Shown: positions 48,901 through 60,300 of the stretch, one piece after another
Numbering within the stretch: position 1 is the first letter of the stretch
Layout of the letters: every line of letters starts with the position of its first letter
From: Dicaeum eximium
Lineage: Eukaryota > Chordata > Aves > Passeriformes > Dicaeidae
NCBI GenBank assembly: GCA_013396995.1
Contig: VWZP01010576.1
Location: 434,001-498,000 of the forward strand
Direction: 5' to 3'
DNA: 64,000 nt
Notes under the pieces: model-generated
The model's input: only the letters and a program-made list of their open reading frames with translations
Told to the model about the DNA's origin: nothing
The model's database searches: none
Made by a program: the position numbers and the translations under genes

Positions 48901-51900
48901 AAGGGGAATGGAAGTAGTTCCATTAGGATTTATAAATCCACATCACACCAGCCAGCACAGATCAGTGATCAAACATATTGTACACCATGAAAAGCTGCAG
49001 CCCTGGGGAGTTTCTTTTGCCTCCTGGAGATCTTCAAGAGACATTTGCTTCCAAAGACCTTTTGTCATTAGCTGTTTTTAAGTAGTCCAGATCAATGTTG
49101 TTCGTTAGTCAGGTCAGGGTCATTTATTATTTGCCATAATGATCAAAAAAGATGTTTAATTACATCACCTCCACATGAGCTGGTGCAGAGGTGGATTACA
49201 AATGTTACTTGTTTTCCAGTGCCATTCTAGAAGCAGATTAGAAGTGACAAGAAAACCAAGAATTAAACTGAAAGTGACCCTACAGATGTTAATAAACTCT
49301 TATCACAAATTTTCACCAAAAAAAATGGTTTGCAATGATTTGACTGTTCTGCCATCATCAGCATAAGCAGCATTGGAATATTACTTCTGCAATTCTATGC
49401 TTACCAGGAACAGAGCTAACAAATTCTCTAAGCACTCTTGCAAAACTGAACTGCAAGTTCAGAAATGCAAATTCAACTGATTATCACACATATTAAGAAC
49501 TGTCAATTTAAAATTATCAATTAGAAGAAAAGCATCCACTCTAGTTTCTTATAGGAAACAAACAAAAAACTCCCTAAGTGCAACATATATTTTACTTAAC
49601 AAAGGACAAATCCTTCACATTCTATTTTCTCACTGTCCTATTTACTATTTCTCCTATTACTATTTCTCTAAAAAATTTGCCTGTTTTCTTTTGTTGTTAT
49701 TATGAACTACCTATGGCAAAACAGAAAAGAAGAAAATAATTCTGCATTAACTCTTCAATTTTGTTAGGAGGAGACTCTCAACCCAAAAAACCTTACAAAA
49801 GAAGGAAAGAAATAGATCTGAGGCTAGTAATAAATTCATATCCCCAAGTGAGACCAGCAAAATAATTTCTTATTATACATTAAATGTCATTGAGGCTCAC
49901 CATGCTCATGAAGGCTGTGAACCACATGGATCCAAAGGACAAAAGGAACAAGGCCATGCATGCACAGATTTCCTCTCAAACATGCTCAACAGGCTCCCCT
50001 GGAAGGTCTCACATCTCCCCACTCCCTGCCAAGCTTTTCTTTTTCTCCATCTGCCTTTTCTCTATTAACTAATTTTTCTACCCTGAATAGATTTAAAAGC
50101 TGTTCCACTTTTAAATAATAAAATGGAAATTGCACAGTGGTTTAAAACACAGTGTTAACATAATAAAACTGATTTTTCTTTGGGGAAGAAAACTAAAAAG
50201 CAACAAATGCACTTCAGCAACAAGTACAATGAGGAAGTTATAGAAATAAGAGGTTACATAGTCAAAGCTTTCTGTAAGCTGGGTAATTTTGGTAATTATT
50301 TTGTTAACTTCTACTACTGTTAAAACAGGAAAAAAATTAATTCCCATATCATACACAAAAAAAAATCCAGACTTCTATAATATTCACAGATTAATTAAAT
50401 CAAATATCCCAAACTACTGATGTTATAAAAAAGCCATTTTGAAACATTCTGTCCAATACTGTTGGATGGCACCTGACAGCTCTTGCCATGGGGACCCTGT
50501 CCAAGCCTAGTCTGTTCCTGGGCAGGCTGATGACAATCCCAAGACCTGGGAGGGTTTATCAATGAGTTTCCCAGTGTGCCAAGAATATCAGGTTTGTGCC
50601 TGATGACCAAGAGTGGAAGGAAGAGGCCAGCAGGCAGTCTAACAGTGACAGACCCATCACACCTGCTGCACACAGCCTTCCTTGACCTGACACAGGAACA
50701 GGAATCCCCAGGGGCAGTCAGATCCTCTGCTGGAACTCCTGGTGGGAAATTTCTCTGCAGGACTTCCCAGCCTCTTCCCCATGAGCTGCTGGGTCACCAG
50801 AGCTCTCCACACACCACCAGCAACCAGGGCAGGCTGGAGAGACCACAGGCAGCACAAAGTACAGAAAGAGAAGGCAAACTGGAAGAAAGGTGGGGATTTT
50901 CTCCTCCCTCAGTGACAGGCATTAAAATTAGAGCTGAGGAAAGAGTTAAACCAATTTCTCAAGTGCACAAAGCATCTGAGAGAGCAGGTCCTGGGTACAG
51001 CTGGCTCCAAACTCCCAGGCAGACCTGAGCAAACAGGGCAGGTATTGTGCCCTATGCACACATCTCTGCTGGTAGGAACAGGAACAGAGAAATTGGGACA
51101 CAGCCTGTGTTAGGATGCTCCACAGGCAGTTCAGCACAAGTTACCCAACAGGCAGTTATTTTCAACTAATGGGAAAATATTTGACACTTTTTTTTAAAGA
51201 ATAGCCAGTAGTCACTTAGAGATTCCCAGTGAGATTTGCAGCAGGGACAAGAGGCTGCTGAGAGAGGGTCACAGCAGCTCCCTATTTTCAGGGTGAATTC
51301 ACACCACAGCAGCTCACACTTTGCACTAGAACAGCCCTTTAACACCACTCACTTGGCAAAGACAGGACAGACTCCACTCCCACTACACTTTTTGTCAGAG
51401 AACCCCAGGCACTTTCCCCCTGCAAACTCCCAGCTGCTTTCAGGTTGCACTGAGCAGGACCCTGAGCTGGGATACACCATCTAGTGTGCAAAATTCCTGG
51501 TTTTTGACCATGTACCAGCTAATCATGGATATGAAGAGTCAGCCAGACACCTAAGGGTCTATTGTCCAGGTAACTATTCCTATGATTTGTAAAGGGCAGG
51601 GGAGGAGAAGGGACAGAATCACAGAAGAGTAAAGCCCATGGTTTTTTTCTCTCTCTCTCCCTTTGATCAAAACAGTTCCTTTTAATTGCAATACACTTTG
51701 CAACTATAATGTCATTCTTCTTGGAGGAGAAAAATAGACTCCCTGCTAAAATCTAAATTATCTATTTAAGTAATACTTTCAAATGATGCTCCAAGTTTTT
51801 AAATTATCTGCTCAAAATGTGGCATAAATAAAATACCAACAATGGAAACCCATGTGTAAATCATGCTATTATGCAGAGTTGTACCAAGAAGTACACCAAG

Positions 51901-54550
51901 CAACTGGAGCAGATCTTCCATCATTTGATCTTTTTCTGGGGTTCAGCACACTCATAAATGATAAACTTTTTCATTCCTCCCAAAAAAAAATCCAAAATCC
52001 CACTGGGAACATGAAAGGCAAGATGGAGTCCTTGGAACAGGGTGTCATTGAAGTTAGTGGGAGATTTAACTACAGAAGAAATGCTGGATCTGGACATAAG
52101 GGTATTTGAAATAGAATTACAATAGTAATAAAAATGTAAGGATATTTACTCAAAAATGCTTCAGTATCTCAGAAGTTGTTGCTTTTCCATAAGACCTCCT
52201 CAGCTGGATCACTGCTGCTTCTACACCCACTAATCTTTCCTTTCTAATTCTTCCTTTCCTTTCTAATTCTTCTTTTAAACATTTCTAAAAAATTTGCACA
52301 GATGGGGAAAAAAGCTGAAGATCTGAAACAAAATTAATTTAATAAGGAAGGGACCAGAATTCCATTACTGGTTTAGGCAGCCTCTTTTCATGCTGTATAT
52401 TGTAACCAGGAACAATTAATTCTGAATTCCTTGATCCTTGGGAGCTTTTTCATTACTATTAATAATAATAGCAAGTCCTGCTCACTCTCCCCACTTGCCT
52501 GCACTGCAGCACCTCTAGGCACCCCAGCCCAGCACAGAAAGCTGGGTTTAAAAGCTGCTGCTTTCCATTCTGGGCTGTGGACAGGCAGAGCTCTGCACAC
52601 CCCTGGGCAGCTGCTGGTGCCATGCAGGGCAGGACAGGGCACTCGAGGACACTGCTCATGCTGCAGGAGGAGGTGTGGGGAGCTCTGGAGCTCCTACCTG
52701 AGCTAAGAACTGCAGTGACAGAGCAGCACCTTCCCCACTCTACCCTTCTGTGCAAAGGGCACAGCTTGGATCACCAGAGACAGCCCCATCCTGTGCTGCC
52801 AGTGAAGGGCCAGCACCTCACCTGGCACCTGCATGCTCCCAGGGCTGCCAGCCACATTCCCAACAGATGGGCCTGGAGAGCAGGAGGGCAATGTGCCTCA
52901 GGGTGAAAAACACAGATCACAGGTTCTGTCCCATCACCCAAACAAAACACTTGGCCACATCTAGTAAGGTGCAAGTCATGTGGGTTATTTTATTGCCCAA
53001 ATCAGTGGGAAAGTCCTGTCTCATCCCTCCAGTCACTGGCAGGTAATTGCACAAGTCTGAGCAAGCTGCTTGTGTTTCCCTAAGCTTCTACAGAGAAGTG
53101 GGTATATCCAGAGGGAATTCATCATTTAATACATTCATCTCTCAAGCAAGGGGTATAAAACACACTGCAGCATCTGAAGGGGACTCCTGTCTCCTCATGT
53201 TGTAGAGAAGCAAAATTCCCATTAGTGAAGTGCAGCTGAAAGCACTTCAGCAACTCACAAGAGTGTTCAGCACAAGCACAGCAGAGAACTGTAGAGAGCC
53301 AGGTACCAAGCAGAGCAGAGAGCCCAGGTGTGCCCAGGTCACTGAGGGCACAGAACTCTGCAGGGCTCAGTTTGCTGCCTCTCCAGGAGCTGCAGGCAAT
53401 GCATGGGCACTCTTCAGACTGCTCTGAGCCTGCCAGCCAAGCCAATGGCAAAGAATTGAAAAATTATGCCAAATCATAAAATACAGATCTTGGGGTGAAT
53501 GCTCTGGTCCCCAGGTGCAACTGAGAGACAAAATGCATCTAAAGGGAGAGGAAATCCATCAGACCAGGCACTGGATTGTCTGTTGTTCCCATCCTGGCTG
53601 ATTGCCACTGTCACTTTGCTGGTCACACCAAGGCTCCTGCAGCTACCAGTGGGTCAGAACTTGCCTTTTTCCTCAGGAGGCTGGAGTGTGACACCTGGGA
53701 GGTGTCATGCAAGGTTAGATGCTATTAAACAGAACACAAACTGCTCTTTGCTCTGTATTAACAGACTTGTTAACAGTATAGAAACAACTGCAAAATAAAT
53801 AAAGCATTTCTCTGCAGGAGCTCATACCCAGACAACCTTTCTTTCTTTAATGCAAGTAGTGGGTTTAAATACAGCCAGTATCATCTAGTCCTTACTACCA
53901 AAACCCAAATCCCATCCTAACATCTGCACAAAAGTAAAATTGCTGTATAGCAGAAATGAATATTTTAGTCGATTTTGAAAGGAAGTATTGGTTTTAACAA
54001 AACCAAAATCTTATCTGAATTCTAAGATGATGTGTATGCAGGAGAGAAAAAAATCTCAGGAAATCATTTTAAGTATTCATGTTCCATTACATAAAACTTG
54101 CAAGGCTGCTGCAAAATGCATTTAAATAAAAGCTAAGTCACTGTACAGCATTTCCCCCTTCAACACCCTTCTTTTATCCTATTTGTTTTGGTCATATTTT
54201 TTATTATCCCCTGAGGCAGGATTTCTTTAAAAACAAATTTCTGTGGGTGTTTTCTCAAGATGCCACATTTGGATTTATTTGATTATTCTCCTTGGTAAAT
54301 GTTTATGTTTTGGTTCCCTACCACATTTTAATTCAGGTATTTTTGTCAACAGCTAAATAATTTACTTTTAAGAAACCAAATTCCTATTTGTATATTGCAG
54401 TTCATCATACTGGTTTTAACCATTACTAATTAAAATGAAAATTTTAAAAGCCCTAAGGCATATAACCTCTCTCTCTGGAAAATAAATGCTGTCATCTTCA
54501 TATTTTTAAAGTAGTCAACTCCCTAAACTGGTTCCTTCATGCAAGTTTTT
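48901..54550. other. Noncoding unique-looking DNA
   Basis: No gene is visible. GC-richer stretches at 50480-51030 and 52480-53440 produce many overlapping frames of up to 150 codons with no recognisable domain and no CpG island. A short 19-bp CT-rich duplication lies at 52239-52276. Confidence 0.55.
52239..52276. repeat. Short pyrimidine-rich tandem duplication
   Basis: CCTTTCTAATTCTTC occurs twice with a 19-base period. It is a simple local duplication. Confidence 0.7.
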
Positions 54551-54684
54551 TTAAATTGTAATAATTTAAAATCGTAATAAATAATAATAATTGTAATAAA
54601 ATTGTAATTGTACATTGTTTTTAAAATGTAATAGTAAGTGTAATAATTATTACAATTTCTCAAAGTTGTAATAATTAATAAATC
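54551..54684. repeat. Degenerate TTGTAATAA-type repeat
   Basis: Words of the type TTGTAATAA, TAATAAT and ATTGTAA recur over about 130 bases. They include a perfect 16-bp palindrome TGTAATAATTATTACA at 54639-54654. This is an eroded AT-rich microsatellite. Confidence 0.8.
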
Positions 54685-55143
54685 AGCACATTTTGAGGAG
54701 AAGATTGAGTAGGGGTGTGCTGCTTTTCCCTGGACACAAGTCCTCTCCTAAGAGACCCCAGCACACAGGAGAGGTTTCCTTCCTTCCACCTGCCCAGAGC
54801 CAGGGGTAAGAGAGACTAAGCCTTGTCCTGAGGGGCTGGGTGCAGCCCACAGCTCCCATCTGAGAGCACTGCTCTGCAGCAAAGACAATCACAAACCACA
54901 TGGAAATGCTCCTGACTGCTGTGATTCTGCAGCTGGCTGGTACAGATGGGCCCCAGCTTTACTGACCAGCATTTGTGCAGATTTGTTATTTGAATTTCCT
55001 TGCCCACTGCCTTGCTCAGCCATCGTGTCTTAGGCCAGCACTGAGGAGTTCACAAACCTCAGAGACAGACTGAGCTCACTGCAGCACCTGCTGTGGCACA
55101 GCTCAGCCACTGCCTGGAAACAGCAGCCAGTTTTAACCAGAAG
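54685..55143. other. Noncoding DNA
   Basis: I see nothing recognisable between the degenerate AT repeat and the tandem duplication. Confidence 0.5.
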
Positions 55144-55355
55144 GTAAAATTTAAAAACAAAAATATGTGTTCTTGACTAAGAAAATCAGCAGAAGGAATT
55201 TTATTCTATCAACATTCTCTACTTTCAGCCTGTAACTGTGTAAATGTAAAATTTAAAAAACAAAAACATGTGTTCTTGACTGAGAAAAATCAGTAGAAGT
55301 AGAAGGAATTTTATTCTATCAACATTCTCTACTTTCAGCCTATAACTGTGTAAAT
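55144..55355. repeat. Two-copy tandem duplication of about 105 bp
   Basis: Unit 1 is 55144-55245 (102 bp) and unit 2 is 55246-55355 (110 bp). Both run from GTAAAATTTAAAAA to AACTGTGTAAAT. Unit 2 differs by two single-A insertions, a 6-bp duplicated AGTAGA-type insertion and a few substitutions. The junction is seamless. Confidence 0.95.
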
Positions 55356-55971
55356 GTTGCTAACCCAAACCAAACTCTGCAGCAAACCTGATGCTGAAGG
55401 GGCTGGATAAGACATCTTATGCTTTTGAGCTCCAACTGGTATGAAATGTGCTACATTAAAAATCATCATCGCTCTGATGAGCAATAATCATCCATTTACC
55501 TCAGGTATAATTCTCCTTTTCTCTGGTAGCTGAACCCACCAACCACTTTAACTGCCTCACCTCACCCGACTTACCTGTTTCATTAAAACACTCCATTTTA
55601 AACACTGATATTCTCTCCAGACTCAGGGAATAAATGTACCAAGGTAATTCCTGGACAGCTATATCCTGTTTCTCCAGCAATCTTTGTAAAAGGCAAAGTC
55701 AGCTAAAACAGAACCGTTTCTACAGATAAATAATACCTTTATTTCAGTCTAAATATTTTTAATGCAATGATAACCAAAGAAATTGGTGGCAAATCAAAAC
55801 CACAACGTTAATATTTGATATTTGACTTTTATAAGAATTCAGAGTTTCACCATTAGTTAATATGGAAGTTTTTTGCAGGCAGATAATTTTACTTTGTATA
55901 CCTTGTTGCACAACACTATCCTTACCAAGATATATTACCTAATTATGCTGGTCTGTTCTACTTCTGAGCAG
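55356..55971. other. Noncoding DNA upstream of a candidate exon
   Basis: No gene is visible. The last 50 bases include a branch-point-like CCTAATTAT and a moderate pyrimidine tract leading to CTGAGCAG. Confidence 0.5.
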
Positions 55972-56166
55972 GATTGCAGCTATAAATTTCACACAGGCTA
56001 TGTGCTGTGTGCAAAGGCTTCTGACAGAATCCCATGGCCACAAAGAACAGAATCTGGAGATTGTGTCATTCCACTTGACAAACTGACTGGTATCACTGCC
56101 AGCATAATGGTCCCAGATCTGCAGCAGAAAAGAACAACATTGATTGGCAACATCAAAAGGGTCAAG
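55972..56166 (+). CDS. Candidate internal coding exon, product unknown
   Basis: An acceptor (TTCTACTTCTGAGCAG) and a donor (GTCAAG then GTAAAT at 56167) frame exactly 195 bases, or 65 codons. The exon is open in one frame with phase 0 at both ends. The translation begins DCSYKFHTGY, has Cys at residues 2, 13 and 31, includes SDRIPWPQRT, and ends NIKRVK. The composition looks like a folded extracellular or cytosolic segment rather than a low-complexity chance frame. I do not recognise the family and no companion exon could be identified. The same frame is open upstream into the putative intron, which weakens the case. Chance or a noncoding-RNA exon remains possible. Confidence 0.28.
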
Positions 56167-57214
56167 GTAAATTAAATATTTATGGTTCTGGGCTGTGCTG
56201 ACAGCTCCTGATGTGTTCTCAAAGCTGATGTTTCCTCTGAAAGTTGTCCCACTAAACCTGCAGTTTCCAAGGTTCCAAGTTATTTCCCAGGCTGCTGACA
56301 GCCCTGCCAGCCTCTAGGAGGGCAATGGTGAACATTCTGCCCTTTCCCATTTCCCCAAGCCAGAACCATGCAGTCCTTTCCATAGTGGAAGTGAAATTAT
56401 TTGCTTCACTAAAAGCATAATAACCCAGCAAAGGTCATACAGAAAAAAAGAGAGGTGGCTTTTTATATGTATAAACAGTTTTGTACATCTGCTTTCTGTT
56501 TTTTCTTCTGGATGAAAATTTGTGAAAAACCTCACTGTCCCAAAATTCAGGGTTGTTGGGTCTTGCCCCAGAGGCAATAAAATTAATTTCAAGTGAGACT
56601 AACCCCTGGCTCAAAGCTAAATTTGCACATTCCCAAAGACTGGAAATTGTATCACTACACCCATATTTCACAGATGCAGATAAATGAAATTATTAGCATA
56701 ACATGCAAGCCACACAAAGCCAAGAATAAAACAACTGTCAGGAAAGAATATTTGCTGTAGATTAGCTCTTGTTTAACAAGCCTGATTTTTTGTTCCAGTT
56801 GATTCTAAGTTAAGGCAATAGCATAAATTTCTTAGTTTAAGACCTCTAAACTAGCACCTGAGAATACAGCATGACTAAAGTACACATCAAATGGATTAAA
56901 AATACCTACCTAGCTTGAAAACCTAGACATCAATGGGCACTTGACATCTGAGGCACCATTACTGGCAAGTTCCTGAAAGGACTGGGATGAAACTCCTTAC
57001 AAAGGAACACATCCATCAATGAGAACTAACTAAAGTAAACTGAGCAGAGGGAATTGATATTGCAAATACCTCCAGACTGATAAATGAGGAAGAGATGAGA
57101 CTACTGACAAAGAAATTAAAGCCACTTGAGAAACAAGACCCATTTGAACAAAAGTTTTAAATCAAAACTCACAAAAATGTTCATCTGGGAAAAATCCTAG
57201 AAATTCCAAATAGG
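56167..57214. other. Noncoding DNA
   Basis: I see no gene or recognisable repeat. Minus-strand frames at 56314-56671 overlap in two phases and match nothing that I know. Confidence 0.5.
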
Positions 57215-57345
57215 AAGGTTTATGAATCATCTAAGCCCATCTTCCTACTGAGATCTAAGACATTCAGACAGGAATTTGTCTAATTTGTCTAACTTCTTGA
57301 AAATCTCTAATGATGGACATTTCACAGGCCTGGCAAGTAAATCTA
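57215..57345 (-). mobile_element. Ancient CR1-type LINE fragment
   Basis: ATCATCTAAGCCCATCTTCC, then a block with TTGAAAATCTCTAATGATGG, then TTTCACAGGCCTGGCAAGTA follow the order of an old amniote CR1 3' region read on the opposite strand. Divergence is high. Similarity fades beyond 57345, although the element may once have extended further. Confidence 0.6.
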
Positions 57346-60300
57346 GTCTTGAAAAAGTCACATCTAGACTAAAACATTCTCAGCTGCAATTTCAGATCAC
57401 ATTTGCCTGTCAGCCAGCCCTTGGTGGCTGGAAGCACGAGGCACATTTGTCACATTTGTCCTTGCAACAGCCCCTTCCAAAAGCTGTCTGCAGCAGCCTG
57501 CAAGCTCAGTTTGCTCTTCATGTCCAACCATTTGTTCCGTTTTTCTTCCCTGGTCCTGCTTTCAAGACCAAGGAAAAGCACTCAGAAAAACAGTACTGGA
57601 AACAGATTAGGGCTTGTGGTAAAGTGACAACCTGAGCACCAGGCACGGCTCTGTGGCAAAGGCTTGATCCCCTTGTTCAAAACCTTAAAAAGGAGAGTGG
57701 GTTAGTCTGCCTCTACCTATAGCTTTAGTTTGCACATTCAAAAAGAGGATACTGACATAAAGACATTTCAAAAGAGAAAATTCACCTCTTTCTTGGTCAT
57801 CTGCTTCACTGTTAAGGATACTTGCCTTGTTTCCAATTTAAATTAACCTGATTTCACTTTGTAGCAACTGCTTCTCATTCTTCTTGAGCTGGATTAAACC
57901 ACCCTCTAGCACACTGTGTCTTCTCCACGTGAAAATACTTCATCCCTCCCAGGAACCCACTCAGAGGGAACTGATGAGGATGCAGTCCACCCCTGTGGCT
58001 CCCCTCCCACACCCCCAGCCCTCACATAAACTCCTCACCCCTTGTGCAAACGCGTCCAAGGTTCCTCAGCTTATTCACATACTACAAGCCTCAAGCTTCA
58101 ATGTCCAAAATTATGGTACTTCCAAGGCCGAGAGTTCCACTGAAGGCTGGCCCAGTTCTCCCCATCTCCTCAGTGATATTTTAATTCATGCACATAAGCT
58201 GGTACATAGAAAAACTGACTTCAAGTTATCTGCATTTTTCCCACCAATTCCTCCAGTCAGGGAATTAATAAAAATGCTATGCTTCATTCCCCGAGCTGCA
58301 TACAGAAGAAAACATTTTCTTTAGAAAACACAGTGCAAGATTACTAGGTAACTGTTAATGTCCTAATTAGCTGCACAATATCTTCAATATTTTCCATTAC
58401 ATTACTGAAAATAAAGTTAGGACGGAGAAATTATTTTCTGCATTGATGACATTTGGTACCAGCAATTTGCAGTTATTTTGACTAGTGCAGTATTTAAATT
58501 ACTAACAACACATAAAACTCTGAGCTAACAGCAGTCTGTGGCAGTAAGAAACACACTTTGTCAAAATTATATTTCCACAGGACCAGATTAATTTAATTAC
58601 AATTAATATTTTTTTAGTAAATGGCTCCAACAGACATGTATAGCAAGTAATTTGCATATAAATTACTCCCACTCCTGCTCTAGATGTTATCAGCTCCAAA
58701 AAGCCACTTACAAACATGTGAATTCTCTGCCATTCTCCATCATCATATGTGAAAATGTGGGCAAAATTTTGTTAAAACAAGATACATCTTTTGCAAATAC
58801 CATGTGTCTGCTTTTCCCTCCAAGGCAGCACGCAGGAAGCAAGCAGTGTTTGCTGTAACAAATGTTGATGTTCATTCTTGGCAAGAATCCCTTCCTTAAG
58901 ACAAGCAGTTTTAAGAAACAATCATGGATCTACATCATCAGAAACAGCATGCACATAAAAATATTTTGCTAAGAGTTCTCTGGAAAAAACACTTTCCTTC
59001 CCAGCTCTGCTCATCCCAGCCCAGGTGCTGTTGTATTCTGCCTTTGCCCACCCTGTGCTGTCACCATCCTTGACTCCCTGCTTGTCCTACTCCTGTTGCT
59101 CCCTGGCATGGGAACGCTTTCTCACAATTCAGACACACAAAAGAACAATTTCCCCTGGGGGTCCAGTGCAAGAAGTCAGCTCACAGCCCAGGCTTTTGCT
59201 CACAGACTGTTCTGAACAATTATTCTCCTGCAGGAACACAGTATGTTTGAGTGCCTTTCTCCAAATCTGGTTAAATTTGGTTATGAGGTGTTACAGGCTG
59301 AGGGGCAAAAAGGGCAAACCCACAGATTCATGCAATGTGACAGTATGAGCCATATGTTGTTTGTGTGTTCTTTTCCTGTTATCTGCTTCCATTGTGTTTA
59401 AAACAAGAGAAGCCCCTTTTCCTGAAGTAGCTTAGTTCAGATTTGCAAAATATCTCTGGTCTAAGCTTGGTGTAGATACCTAAATTAGCACTTTAAAGGC
59501 TTCAGCAGGTGAACTGCAAATACCTTATGAGAGCTTTTTCCTGCTACCATGCCAAATTTCTGTATTATTAATGCTGCAGACACCTCCACTTCAAAGAATT
59601 GTATGATGCTTCAATGAGCAGTCTCTCATGTATACACCTGAAATACTTTCAGGATGATTTCCACATAGCTCAGCAATATCCACTGGAAGGTGCTTCCTAA
59701 TGTTCTGAGTCACAGTCACCTGGCATTCAGACTTCAACAGAAAAAAAAATTCATTCCACAAATAAAATTTCTAGCTAGACTCCATCATCAGGCCTGTTCT
59801 CCGAGGTAGCAGCAAGCAGAATCAGGAAAAAACTCGAGAGAAAAATTGAAATTAACCTTGAATCAGGTAACAAGCACAGGATTCCCCACACCATTGCACA
59901 TGCACAGAAACAGCCTGGGCTCCCAGGGAAGAGCATCCAGCCAACAAAACTGGAAGTTGTCTGTATTACCACTGGGTAGCAGAAGGGAAAATTCAACCTG
60001 AGGACAGCCATGCAGCCTATCCAGAAGGAAAAAAAAGGGGAAATAGGGAAACACAACACATTAGAGACTATTCAGTATTTCCTGGGAAATCAATTGCACA
60101 ACCTAGTAGGGATTTTCAAGGTTTGAATATAGGATTTTAATGTGGAAAACCAGAGGTATATGCTATAAAGCTGGACAAATTCCTATGATCCCTTATTCAA
60201 ACAGATTTCTAATCACATCTTATATCCTGTGTTTTACTCATATGTAAAAAAAACTTCAAGAAGATTAATGACAGGAGGAGATAATCTGTTCTTGTAGAAG

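Noticed and set aside
50576..51028. 150-codon plus-strand frame
   Set aside because: The sequence is GC-richer with overlapping frames on both strands. There is no domain, no signal for start or splicing, and composition typical of noncoding avian DNA.
57884..58324. 146-codon plus-strand frame
   Set aside because: The translation is rich in Pro, Ser, His and Leu with no domain. No acceptor or donor frames it.
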